Assembly (NCBI GenBank): GCA_011523545.1
Contig: WTGN01000029.1
Location: 1-64,000 of the forward strand
Source: Chloroflexota bacterium
GTDB taxonomy: Bacteria > Chloroflexota > Anaerolineae > Aggregatilineales > Phototrophicaceae
Length of the DNA stretch: 64,000 nucleotides
Direction: 5' to 3'
Below the pieces are notes generated by a model. It saw nothing but the letters and a program-made list of their open reading frames with translations. It ran no database searches and had not been told where the DNA came from. Positions within the stretch are counted from its first letter, which is position 1. The number at the start of each line of letters is the position of its first letter. A program made the position numbers and the translations under genes. Shown here piece by piece: positions 8,476-16,089 of this stretch.

Positions 8476-8504
8476 TTGGCAAGGGTATCGCCGGTCGCTA
8501 TAAT
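8476..8504 (+). promoter_or_regulatory. Sigma70-like promoter of the formate dehydrogenase operon
   Basis: TTGGCA (8476-8481), a 17-base spacer, and a perfect TATAAT (8499-8504). A GGAGG Shine-Dalgarno and the fdhA ATG at 8537 follow. It sits in the divergent gap with the alcohol dehydrogenase gene. Confidence 0.65.
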
Positions 8505-8536
8505 GATAATAGTGACAGGCTTTTGGAGGATGCACC

Positions 8537-10678
8537 ATGACCGCCCTGCATCCCGACACCACTGTACGCACCACCTGCCCATACTGCGGCGTCGGCTGCC
8601 AGATGAATCTGCACATCAAAGACGAGCAGATTTACCGCGTCGAAGCGCCATTTGACAGCGCGCCAAATTTCGGCAATCTCTGCGTCAAAGGGCGCTTCGG
8701 CCTGGATTTCGCCACCCATCCGCGCCGCTTGAAGAAGCCGCTGCTCCGCGATGGCGCGCGCGGGGAATTCCGCGAGGCCAGCTGGGATGAGGCGCTCGAT
8801 TTTATCAGCGGACGCCTGGCGTCGATTGTGAGCGAATATGGCGGCGACAGCGTCGCCACCTACGCCTGCGCCAAAGCCACCAACGAAGACAATTACGTCT
8901 TTCAGAAATGGGTCCGCGCCGTGATGAAGACGAACAATGTCGATCACTGCGCGCGCCTCTGCCACGCCGGCAGCGTCACCGGCTTGCAGCTGGCCATCGG
9001 CTCCAGCGCCATGAGCAACAGCATCGCCGAAATGGAGCACCTTGATACCTTCATCGTCACCGGCAGCAACACCACGGAGACGCACCCGGTCATCAGCTTG
9101 TTCCTGAAGAAGGCGGTGCGGGCCAACGGCGCCAAGCTGATCGTCATTGATCCGCGCCAGATCGAGCTGACCGACTTCGCGACACTGTGGCTGCGGCAGA
9201 AACCGGGCACCGATGTCGCCGTCTTCCAGGCGATGGCCAATGTCATCGTCAGCGAGAATCTCTTCAATCCCGAATTCATCGAGGCGCGCACCGAAGGCTT
9301 CGAGGATTATATCGAATCGCTGGAACATTGTACGCCGGAATGGGCCGAGACGATAAGCGGCGTGCCGGCCGACGATATCCGGGGGGCCGCGCGCATGTAC
9401 GCCACCGCCGAGCGCGCTGCCTTTTATTGGGGCATGGGCATCAGCCAGAGCACGCATGGCACCGACAATGCGCTGTCGTTGACCAATCTGGCGCTCATGT
9501 GCGGGCATGCGGGCAAACCGGGCACCGGGCTCAACCCCCTGCGCGGCCAAAACAATGTGCAAGGCTGCTCAGATAGCGGCGGCTTGCCCAATGTTTACAC
9601 CGCTTATCAATCGGTCGCCGATGCCCAGATCCGAGGGAAGTTTGAAGCGGCCTGGCGCGCAGAGCTGAATCCGCAGCCGGGCTTGACCGTCACTGAAATG
9701 GTCGACGGCGCGCTGATGGGGCGGATTAAAGCGATGATCGTCCTGGGCGAGAACCCGATGATGAGCGAGCCGAACCTCTCTCATGCGCAGCACGCGCTGG
9801 AAGAATTGGATTTGCTGGTCTGCATCGATATCTTCATGAACGAAACCGGCGAGATGGCGGACGTGATTCTGCCTTCGGCCAGTTTTGCCGAGAAAGAAGG
9901 CACCTTCACCAACAGCGACCGGCGGGTGCAGCGCGTCAGACAAGCGCTGCCGCAGGTCGGCGAATCGCTGCCGGATTGGCAGATCGTCTGCGCGCTGGCG
10001 AAACGGATGGAGGCTGCCCTCGGCGTCGAGGCAAGCGCCGGTTTCGATTATCAATCGCCCGAAGAAATCTGGGAAGAAATGCGCGCCTTAACGCCGGACT
10101 TCTATGGCATCACTTATGCGCGGTTGGAGGAAGAAGGCGGCGTGCATTGGCCCTGCCCGGCGCCTGAACACCCCGGTACGCCATATCTATTTGAAGACGA
10201 ATTCCCGCGCGGCAAAGGCAAATTCTGGGAGCTGGAATACGGCACGGACAGCGAGCTGCCTGACGACGAGTACCCCTATCACCTCACGACCGGGCGCGTG
10301 CTCTTCCACTGGCATGGCGGCACGATGACCCGCAGCTCCCGCCTTGAAGAAGCCTTTCCCGTGCCCATCGTCGAAATGCATCCGGCGGACGCGGGCGCGC
10401 TGGCTGTCGTCTCGGGCGATTGGCTGCGCATCACATCGCGGCGGGGCGCGGTCGAATGCCAGGTGATGGTCACCGGGCGCTCGCCGGCGGGCACGCTGTT
10501 CTTGCCCTTCCATTTCGTCGAGGCGGCAGCCAACCTGCTGACGCTGGACAAGGTTGACCCGCGCGCGAAAATCCCCGACTTCAAGATGGCGGCGGTCAAG
10601 CTGGAGAAGGTGGAGCGCGCCGCGACAATCCTTGAGGAGCAAGGCGCGATCAAAGACCCCGTGCGCTATGTGCATTGA
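8537..10678 (+). CDS. fdhA: Formate dehydrogenase catalytic (molybdenum/tungsten) subunit
   Basis: Oxidises formate to CO2 at a bis-pyranopterin Mo/W centre. The 713 residues begin with a [4Fe-4S] site (C14, C17, C21, C49; CPYCGVGC then NLC). The catalytic position is Cys142 followed by His143 (HCARLCH), encoded by TGC, so this is the Cys rather than selenocysteine form; the UH pair of E. coli FdhH is at almost the same position. The C-terminal dinucleotide-binding domain begins near YHLTTGRVLFHWHGG. There is no Tat signal, so it is cytoplasmic. With the NuoE/F and NuoG-like subunits downstream it should reduce NAD+. GGAGG lies just upstream of the ATG. Confidence 0.93.
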   Translation: MTALHPDTTVRTTCPYCGVGCQMNLHIKDEQIYRVEAPFDSAPNFGNLCVKGRFGLDFATHPRRLKKPLLRDGARGEFREASWDEALDFISGRLASIVSEYGGDSVATYACAKATNEDNYVFQKWVRAVMKTNNVDHCARLCHAGSVTGLQLAIGSSAMSNSIAEMEHLDTFIVTGSNTTETHPVISLFLKKAVRANGAKLIVIDPRQIELTDFATLWLRQKPGTDVAVFQAMANVIVSENLFNPEFIEARTEGFEDYIESLEHCTPEWAETISGVPADDIRGAARMYATAERAAFYWGMGISQSTHGTDNALSLTNLALMCGHAGKPGTGLNPLRGQNNVQGCSDSGGLPNVYTAYQSVADAQIRGKFEAAWRAELNPQPGLTVTEMVDGALMGRIKAMIVLGENPMMSEPNLSHAQHALEELDLLVCIDIFMNETGEMADVILPSASFAEKEGTFTNSDRRVQRVRQALPQVGESLPDWQIVCALAKRMEAALGVEASAGFDYQSPEEIWEEMRALTPDFYGITYARLEEEGGVHWPCPAPEHPGTPYLFEDEFPRGKGKFWELEYGTDSELPDDEYPYHLTTGRVLFHWHGGTMTRSSRLEEAFPVPIVEMHPADAGALAVVSGDWLRITSRRGAVECQVMVTGRSPAGTLFLPFHFVEAAANLLTLDKVDPRAKIPDFKMAAVKLEKVERAATILEEQGAIKDPVRYVH

Positions 10679-10734
10679 GCCTGTTTTACGCTAGAATAGC
10701 CGAGCGTTTGATTAGTTGATGTGTAGGGAAGCTC

Positions 10735-11052
10735 ATGAGCGACCTAGTGGCCCTTGCCTTGCCGGTCGAAGAAATCTACGCTTACTGCGAGACGCAGCCA
10801 ATTACGCGGTTATCACTGCTAGGATCAGGCTTTGCTGCCTGGTTGCGACCGGAAACGGAAACTGGAATGCTGGTAGAATATCGTCCTGATGCGTCCGTAA
10901 CATATGTAGATATGGCGCGGCAAGAACGCGTATTGAGCGAGATTCTGGGCGGCGCAGTTGACTTGCGTACGCCAAACGAACTTGAACCGACTACTAAGCA
11001 GCAGATCCTTGCCGGAGCGACACTTGTCTTTGCCGAAGACGCTGGCGAATGA
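10735..11052 (+). CDS. MntA-like minimal nucleotidyltransferase antitoxin, active site lost
   Basis: A 105-residue protein clearly homologous to the one at 11410-11721 (shared LPVE, YCE-QPI-RLS, VEY, SMAR/DMAR, LSEI and VDL-TPN). MntA antitoxins AMPylate their HEPN toxin using a GS...DxD site. In this copy GSAAR is GSGFA, and the segment that reads SDIDFLVEY in the second copy reads TETGMLVEY, so both catalytic Asp are gone. It may still bind its toxin, or be decaying. The following toxin gene overlaps its end. Composition is less GC-rich than the surrounding fdh genes. Confidence 0.8.
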   Translation: MSDLVALALPVEEIYAYCETQPITRLSLLGSGFAAWLRPETETGMLVEYRPDASVTYVDMARQERVLSEILGGAVDLRTPNELEPTTKQQILAGATLVFAEDAGE

Positions 11053-11377
11053 TCCGACCCGTCTTCGTCATATGTTGGATTGGGCGCAAACCTCCGAGCG
11101 CATTGCCGCCCGTGAAACACGCCTTTCCCTCGACGAAAATGTAGCCCTGCGTTCGGCGTTGACCAGAACGCTGCAAGTCATAGGCGAAGCGGCGAACAAC
11201 GTCACGGCGGAATCACGACGAGCGTACCCCGCCATTCCATGGGCTGATATCATCGGTATGCGGCATAAATTGGTTCATGTCTATTATGCCGTAGATTTGG
11301 ATATAGTCTGGACTACGGTCTCTGAATATGTTCCACTGCTGCTTGCGGAATTGCAACGCATACTTGGAGATGACTAG
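11030..11377 (+). CDS. HepT-like HEPN ribonuclease toxin (first copy)
   Basis: HEPN-domain protein of about 115 residues, all helical. The RNase signature R-x4-H-x-Y is intact (RHKLVHVY), and the HepT-typical GEAANN segment is present. Start is not certain: TTG at 11030 gives an N-terminus aligned with the second toxin and overlaps the antitoxin by 23 bp; ATG at 11072 would remove about 14 residues. HepT toxins cleave RNA, in studied cases the 3' end of tRNA, and are silenced by AMPylation of the Tyr by MntA. Its cognate antitoxin lacks catalytic residues, so silencing may come from binding or from the second MntA (inference). Confidence 0.8.
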   Translation: MPKTLANDPTRLRHMLDWAQTSERIAARETRLSLDENVALRSALTRTLQVIGEAANNVTAESRRAYPAIPWADIIGMRHKLVHVYYAVDLDIVWTTVSEYVPLLLAELQRILGDD

Positions 11378-11409
11378 CGCTGACACAAGCGATTGGACAA
11401 CCTGAAACC

Positions 11410-11721
11410 ATGAGCGAGCCCGTCGCTATTGACCTGCCCGTGGAAGCCCTCCGCGCTTATTGCGAGGCGCAGCCAATACTGCGTCTTTCGGTCTTTGGCT
11501 CGGCCGCGCGGAATGAATTGACGCCGGAGAGCGACATTGATTTTCTGGTGGAATACGAGCGCGATGCGCCTGTTGGCTACTTTTCAATGGCGCGGCATAT
11601 GCGAGAGTTGAGCGAGATTGTGGGACGAACTGTCGATTTGGCAACGCCTAATTCTCTGAGTCGTTATATCCGACAAGATGTCTTGGCAAGCGCTAGGCTC
11701 ATTTATGCGCAGGAGCCGTGA
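11410..11721 (+). CDS. MntA-like nucleotidyltransferase antitoxin (second copy, intact)
   Basis: A 103-residue minimal nucleotidyltransferase with complete catalytic motif: FGSAARNEL followed by SDIDFLVEY, and a third acidic residue in VDLATP. Expected role is ATP-dependent AMPylation of the Tyr in the adjacent HepT toxin. It starts 32 bp after the first toxin and its end overlaps the second toxin's start by 17 bp. It is the better-preserved member of two tandem antitoxin copies within the formate dehydrogenase/molybdenum cofactor operon. It should be the functional antitoxin for its neighbour and possibly for both toxins. Confidence 0.85.
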   Translation: MSEPVAIDLPVEALRAYCEAQPILRLSVFGSAARNELTPESDIDFLVEYERDAPVGYFSMARHMRELSEIVGRTVDLATPNSLSRYIRQDVLASARLIYAQEP

Positions 11722-12064
11722 AAATGATCGTCTGCGTCTACAGCATATGTTTGACGCAGCGCAACTAGCCATTAACTTTGTACAAAACACGGATCGTGAG
11801 ACTGTTGAGAGAAGTCTTATCCTTCGGAATGGCTTAGCCAAGACTATTCAGGATATAGGTGAAGCGGCGAATAACCTTACGCACGGCTTTCGCTCTGAAC
11901 ACCCAGAAATTCCCTGGCGAGACATTACGGATATGCGAAACTTTCTGGTTCACGTCTACTTTGAGATCGACGTTGAAATCATGTGGAAAACTGCCGCTGA
12001 AGACCTTCCGCCACTTTTGGATTGGCTTGAAGAGGTGCTTCGTTCTGACATTTCCAAGTCATGA
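11705..12064 (+). CDS. HepT-like HEPN ribonuclease toxin (second copy)
   Basis: A HEPN protein of about 119 residues starting at the ATG at 11705 (MRRSREND). The R-x4-H-x-Y motif is intact (RNFLVHVY) and the GEAANN segment is present. It is similar throughout to the first toxin, so the MntA-HepT pair was duplicated as a unit or acquired twice. Its TGA overlaps the ATG of mobA in an ATGA arrangement. Ribosomes finishing the toxin would therefore be positioned to start molybdenum cofactor guanylyltransferase, an unusual link between a toxin and a metabolic gene. Confidence 0.85.
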   Translation: MRRSRENDRLRLQHMFDAAQLAINFVQNTDRETVERSLILRNGLAKTIQDIGEAANNLTHGFRSEHPEIPWRDITDMRNFLVHVYFEIDVEIMWKTAAEDLPPLLDWLEEVLRSDISKS

Positions 12065-12684
12065 CAAGGCTAGTAAAGTCAGAAGCCGACATCACCCTCG
12101 CCATCATCGCCGGCGGGCAAAGCCGGCGCATGGGGCGCGACAAAGCCTTCGTTGAGCTCGGCGGCAAGCCCCTGATTGAGCATGTCATCCAGCGCAGCGC
12201 CGATCTGGGCCAGGCCGAGACCATCATCATCACCAACAATCCGGCGCAGTACCAACATCTTGGTCTGCCGATGTATCGCGATGTCCTGCCGGACAAGGGC
12301 TCGCTCGGCGGGATCTACACCGCCCTCATCACGGCCAAGCGCCCTAATACGCTCGTGCTGGCCTGCGACATGCCTTTCGTCAATGCTGACCTGCTGCGAT
12401 TCATGATCAGTCAGATTGATGATGACACCGACATCGTCGTGCCGCGCGTCGATGGCTACCCGCAGGGATTGCACGCGATTTACAAGAAAACTTGCATCAA
12501 GCCGATCGCGGAAGGGCTTGCGGCGGACCGGCTGAAGATCATCCGCTTTTACGACCAGATGCGCGTGCGTTATCTCGACGAAAGCGATTACGCGACATTT
12601 GACGCCGATGGTTGTTGTTTCACCAACCTCAATACGCCGGCGGAACTGGCGGACGCGGAACGATTGCTCGGCGCGCCCCGCTAA
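12061..12684 (+). CDS. mobA: Molybdenum cofactor guanylyltransferase MobA
   Basis: Transfers GMP to Mo-molybdopterin to make the guanine-dinucleotide cofactor used by formate dehydrogenase. The 207 residues begin with the nucleotide-binding signature AGGQSRRMGRDKA at about residues 17-29, followed by GSLGGIYTAL and CDMPFVN (metal-binding Asp), all typical of MobA. Its ATG overlaps the TGA of the upstream HepT toxin by four bases and has no independent ribosome-binding site, so its expression depends on translation through the toxin gene. It supplies the cofactor for fdhA at 8537. Confidence 0.92.
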   Translation: MTRLVKSEADITLAIIAGGQSRRMGRDKAFVELGGKPLIEHVIQRSADLGQAETIIITNNPAQYQHLGLPMYRDVLPDKGSLGGIYTALITAKRPNTLVLACDMPFVNADLLRFMISQIDDDTDIVVPRVDGYPQGLHAIYKKTCIKPIAEGLAADRLKIIRFYDQMRVRYLDESDYATFDADGCCFTNLNTPAELADAERLLGAPR

Positions 12685-12717
12685 ACCCGCAGAATGCTCG
12701 CCACAATCTGATACAAT

Positions 12718-14475
12718 GTGGCTATGGCGATTCAATCTGAACTCGACGCGATTCTAGCTGGCTATGACGGTCGCGGGCGCGAGGCGCTGCTGCCGGTTCT
12801 CTGGGAGGTGCAGGGCGCTTGCGGCAGCATCAGCCCCGAGCAGGTTCATCGCATATCACACGCGCTGCATGTGCCAGAGGCCGATATCTTCGGCGTCATC
12901 GGCTTTTACACGCTCTTCCACGATGAACCAACCGGCCGTCGAATCATCCGCGTCTGCACCGATCCGACTTGCGCGCTGGCCGGCGCGGACGCTGTCTTAC
13001 ATGACCTGTGCGGGCGGCTGGGCATCCATGAAGGCGAGACGACGCCGGACGGCGAATACACCGTGGAGCACAGTCCCTGCCTCGGCCTGTGCGATTATGC
13101 GCCGGCGGCCCTGTCCAGCGCGCGCGCTGAAGCCGATGTCGCGCTGCCAACTGTCACGGCCGCGAGCCTGCTGGGCGAATGGCATGGCGATTACTTCACA
13201 GCAGCGGGAGACGCTGATTCGGCGCTGCTCAAGCCGACGCTGAGCGCCGCGCCGGAGACGCTGGCGGCATACGGCGACTACAGATCGCTGCGGCGGGCAC
13301 TCGCCGATATGACGCCCGAAGACGTCATCGCCCAAGTGGAAGCTTCCGGCCTGATCGGGCGTGGCGGCGCCGCTTTCCCCACCGGCTTGAAGTGGAAGTT
13401 CACGCGCGGCACGGACAGCGATATCAAATATATCGTCTGCAACGCCGACGAGAGCGAGCCGGGCACCTTCAAAGATCGCGTGCTGATGGAGCATCGCCCG
13501 CACCTGCTGCTCGAAGGCATCGCTCTGGCCGCTTATGCAGTGGGCGCGGACAAAGCCTACATCTTCATCCGCGGCGAATACCCCAAGGCGACAGCGATAT
13601 TGGCGGCGGCGATACAAAACGCGGAAGAGGCGAACCTCCTGGGCGGCGCGATTATGGGGGGCGAACTCGCGCTTGACATCGAGCTGCGGCGCGGGGCCGG
13701 CGCCTATATCTGCGGCGAAGAGACCGCGCTCTTCGAGGCGATCGAGGGCAAACGCGGCTTCCCACGGATGAAACCGCCCTACCCGACTACCTTCGGCTTA
13801 TTTGGCAAACCAACCGCTGTGAACAATGTCGAGACGCTCTGCGCCGTGCCGAGCATCATTGAAAAGGGCGCGGACTGGTTCAAGTCGATCGGGACCGACG
13901 GCAGCGCTGGCCCCAAGCTTGTGTCGGTAAGCGGGCATGTAAGGCGCCCCGGCGTCTACGAGATTGAGCCGGGCATCCGCCTGCGTCATTTCCTCGACGA
14001 CGTCTGCGGCGGCCTCATCGGCGACTTGCAAACGGTGCTGATGGGCGGCGCGGCCGGCACGTTTCTGATGCCGGAGGACATAGACGTCAGGCTGACATTC
14101 GAAGACCTGCGCGATGCCGGCAGCACCTTCGGCTCCGGCGCCATCATGGTCTTCAATCAGTCGGTTGATCTGCGCGATGTGCTCAAGCGGCTGGGGCGCT
14201 TCTTCCAGCATGAAAGCTGCGGTAAGTGCTTCCCCTGCCAACTGGGCACGCAGCGCCAGGTGGAGATCCTCGAGCGCTTGGATGCGCCGCAGGCGGACGA
14301 CGCCGAGCGGCTGCTGGATATCGGCATGACGATGACCGAGGCGTCCATCTGCGGCTTGGGGCATACGGCGGGGATCGCCGTCTTGAGCGCGCTGGAGAAG
14401 TTTCCGGGGTTGTTCAAACCCCTCCCCCCAGCCCCCTCCCCGATGCATCAGGGAGGGGAAGACCAGCATGCCTGA
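12718..14475 (+). CDS. NuoE-NuoF fusion: NAD+-reducing diaphorase subunit of formate dehydrogenase
   Basis: A 585-residue fusion. Residues 1-170 are a NuoE-like thioredoxin-fold [2Fe-2S] domain with Cys at 80, 85, 121 and 125. From about residue 190 a NuoF domain follows, with the FMN/NADH signature GRGGAAFPTGLKW near 214, a SLBB region, and a [4Fe-4S] site (SCGKCFPC at 500-507 plus C545). It passes formate electrons to NAD+. TACAAT lies only seven bases upstream of the GTG (an ATG at 12724 is alternative), so a leaderless transcript is possible. The last 18 residues are encoded by a C-rich interspersed repeat and are not family sequence. Confidence 0.9.
   Translation: MAMAIQSELDAILAGYDGRGREALLPVLWEVQGACGSISPEQVHRISHALHVPEADIFGVIGFYTLFHDEPTGRRIIRVCTDPTCALAGADAVLHDLCGRLGIHEGETTPDGEYTVEHSPCLGLCDYAPAALSSARAEADVALPTVTAASLLGEWHGDYFTAAGDADSALLKPTLSAAPETLAAYGDYRSLRRALADMTPEDVIAQVEASGLIGRGGAAFPTGLKWKFTRGTDSDIKYIVCNADESEPGTFKDRVLMEHRPHLLLEGIALAAYAVGADKAYIFIRGEYPKATAILAAAIQNAEEANLLGGAIMGGELALDIELRRGAGAYICGEETALFEAIEGKRGFPRMKPPYPTTFGLFGKPTAVNNVETLCAVPSIIEKGADWFKSIGTDGSAGPKLVSVSGHVRRPGVYEIEPGIRLRHFLDDVCGGLIGDLQTVLMGGAAGTFLMPEDIDVRLTFEDLRDAGSTFGSGAIMVFNQSVDLRDVLKRLGRFFQHESCGKCFPCQLGTQRQVEILERLDAPQADDAERLLDIGMTMTEASICGLGHTAGIAVLSALEKFPGLFKPLPPAPSPMHQGGEDQHA
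14416..14461. repeat. C-rich palindromic repeat, copy 3, inside the nuoEF 3' end
   Basis: ACCCCTCCCCCCAGCCCC, then TCCCCGATGCATCAGGGAGGGGA. Same arms as the copies at 1 and 34355. It is read through in frame, giving a Pro-rich tail (KPLPPAPSP) on the NuoF fusion. Confidence 0.65.
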
Positions 14476-14493
14476 CAATGAAAGGGCGGATCA

Positions 14494-15210
14494 ATGGTCA
14501 AAAACACGATCAAGCTGACACTCAACGGCGACGAAATCGAAGTCGCCAAAGGCGCGACGCTGCTGGACGCGGCCCAGCAAGCAGGCGTCGACATCCCCGT
14601 CATCTGCTATCACGAAGCGACTTCGCCCAATGGCTTGTGCCGCATCTGCGTGGTCGATGTCGACGGCGGGCGCGTCTTGCAGCCGGCTTGCGTCGCCGAG
14701 TGCCAAGCCGATTCCACTGTAGAAACGCGCAACGACCGGGTCGAGCGCAGCCGGCGAACGATCCTGGAGATGCTGAACGCCTCGGTCAACCTGAGCGAAG
14801 CGCCGGATATCCAACAGATGATGGCCGATTACGCCGCCGACGAGGCTCGCTTCCCGGACGCCAATGTACGTGAACATACGTTAATTGATGACAATCCATT
14901 CTATGTGCGCGATTATGAGCAATGTGTCTTGTGCTGGCGCTGCGTGCAGGTCTGCGCGGAAGACGCGCAGTATACCTTCGCCTTGACGCTGAAGAACCGC
15001 GGCCACGACACCTCAGTCGCGACAGCCTTCGATATTTCGATGACCGAGTCGCCCTGTGTATTCTGCGGCCAATGCATCGGCGTCTGCCCGACCGGCGCCC
15101 TCAAGCCAAAGCTGGAATGGGGCTTGCAACAAGGCTGGAGCGCCGACGACATGTGGCAAATGACGCGGCGAGGGCGGAAGCGCGGACGAGAAAACAGCGA
15201 TGGCGAGTAA
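14494..15210 (+). CDS. NuoG/HoxU-like iron-sulfur subunit of formate dehydrogenase
   Basis: Electron-transfer subunit of 238 residues. An N-terminal plant-type [2Fe-2S] domain has C38, C49, C52 and C66 (CYHEATSPNGLCRIC...AC). After a linker corresponding to the NuoG His-Cys3 region come two [4Fe-4S] ferredoxin motifs, CVLCWRCVQVC and CVFCGQCIGVCPTGA. The C-terminus is short and basic. In many NAD-dependent formate dehydrogenases this module is fused to the N-terminus of the Mo subunit; here it is a separate protein. It bridges fdhA and the NuoE-F fusion. It starts 18 bp after that gene and overlaps fdhD by 11 bp. Confidence 0.9.
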   Translation: MVKNTIKLTLNGDEIEVAKGATLLDAAQQAGVDIPVICYHEATSPNGLCRICVVDVDGGRVLQPACVAECQADSTVETRNDRVERSRRTILEMLNASVNLSEAPDIQQMMADYAADEARFPDANVREHTLIDDNPFYVRDYEQCVLCWRCVQVCAEDAQYTFALTLKNRGHDTSVATAFDISMTESPCVFCGQCIGVCPTGALKPKLEWGLQQGWSADDMWQMTRRGRKRGRENSDGE

Positions 15211-15994
15211 ACCGCGGGAGAAACTGACGGGCGCCATACCCTTCACCTATCAGGTCATCGACGGCGACCGCGTTCGGCAAGTTGACGGCGGCGTGATCGA
15301 TGAGCAGCTGCTGTCGATCTATGTCAATGGCGAATCCCTGGCGACCATGATGTGCAGCCCGCTGCAGCTGGAAGCGCTGACGGTCGGCTTCCTCTACAAC
15401 GAAGCGGTCATCGACTCCGCCGACGAAATCGCCCTGCTGCAACTCAACCGCAGTCAAGCAGTCGCCGATGTATTCTTGACGCGTGATGAAGTCAATCTGC
15501 CGCGGCGCATGATCCTGACGACGGGATGCGGCGGCGGCGTCACCGGCCAGGAACTCTCCAAAGCCTTCCCCGCTATTGAGTCCAACTACACAACAACGCC
15601 GGCGCTCATCCTGCGCTTGATGCGCGCGCTGCAGGGCGCCGCTCGTCTTTATAATGCGGTGCGCGGCGTTCACACCGCCGTACTCGGCGATGAAAGCGGA
15701 TTGCTGGTCAGCGCGGAGGATGTCGGGCGGCACAACGCGGTCGACAAAGTGGCGGGCCAGGCGCTGCTGGATGGCATCGACACCGCCGACAAGCTCTTGT
15801 TGACGAGCGGGCGCATCAGCTCGGAGATGCTGGGCAAGGCGCGGCGCATGGGGATTCCGCTGGTGGCGAGCCGCACCGCGCCCACCAGCGTCACCGTCGA
15901 GCTGGGGGAAGCCTGGGGCATCTGCGTAGTCGGTTACGTGCGGAGCGGCGGGATGCGCCTGTACACCAATGGCTGGCGGCTGGGGCTGGATTAG
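15200..15994 (+). CDS. fdhD: Formate dehydrogenase accessory sulfurtransferase FdhD
   Basis: FdhD takes sulfur from a cysteine desulfurase and delivers it to the Mo-bis-MGD centre, which is required for formate dehydrogenase activity. The 264 residues show VNGESLATMMCSP, LTVGFLYNEAVI, the conserved loop TTGCGGG (one Cys where E. coli FdhD has a CxxC), EDVGRHNAVDK, TSGRISSEML and PLVASRTAPTS, all family signatures. Length matches the family. It overlaps the upstream Fe-S subunit gene by 11 bp, confirming one operon. A single loop Cys is compatible with function because only the second Cys of the pair is indispensable in E. coli. Confidence 0.93.
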   Translation: MASKPREKLTGAIPFTYQVIDGDRVRQVDGGVIDEQLLSIYVNGESLATMMCSPLQLEALTVGFLYNEAVIDSADEIALLQLNRSQAVADVFLTRDEVNLPRRMILTTGCGGGVTGQELSKAFPAIESNYTTTPALILRLMRALQGAARLYNAVRGVHTAVLGDESGLLVSAEDVGRHNAVDKVAGQALLDGIDTADKLLLTSGRISSEMLGKARRMGIPLVASRTAPTSVTVELGEAWGICVVGYVRSGGMRLYTNGWRLGLD

Positions 15995-16089
15995 TTGCCG
16001 CAATCCTGTTGACGCTCGACAATCTCTGTGCCTCTATGCCTCTGTGGTAAACTTTTTCCAATGTTGCTCTGAATCAGAATCAGGACGTA

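Noticed and set aside
8948..8962. Selenocysteine in formate dehydrogenase
   Set aside because: The catalytic position is encoded by TGC (Cys142); there is no in-frame TGA or SECIS-like need.
12711..12724. Definite leaderless start for the NuoE-NuoF fusion
   Set aside because: TACAAT lies seven bases before the GTG, but no matching -35 is clear and the gene is probably also cotranscribed from upstream; kept only as a possibility in the gene entry.
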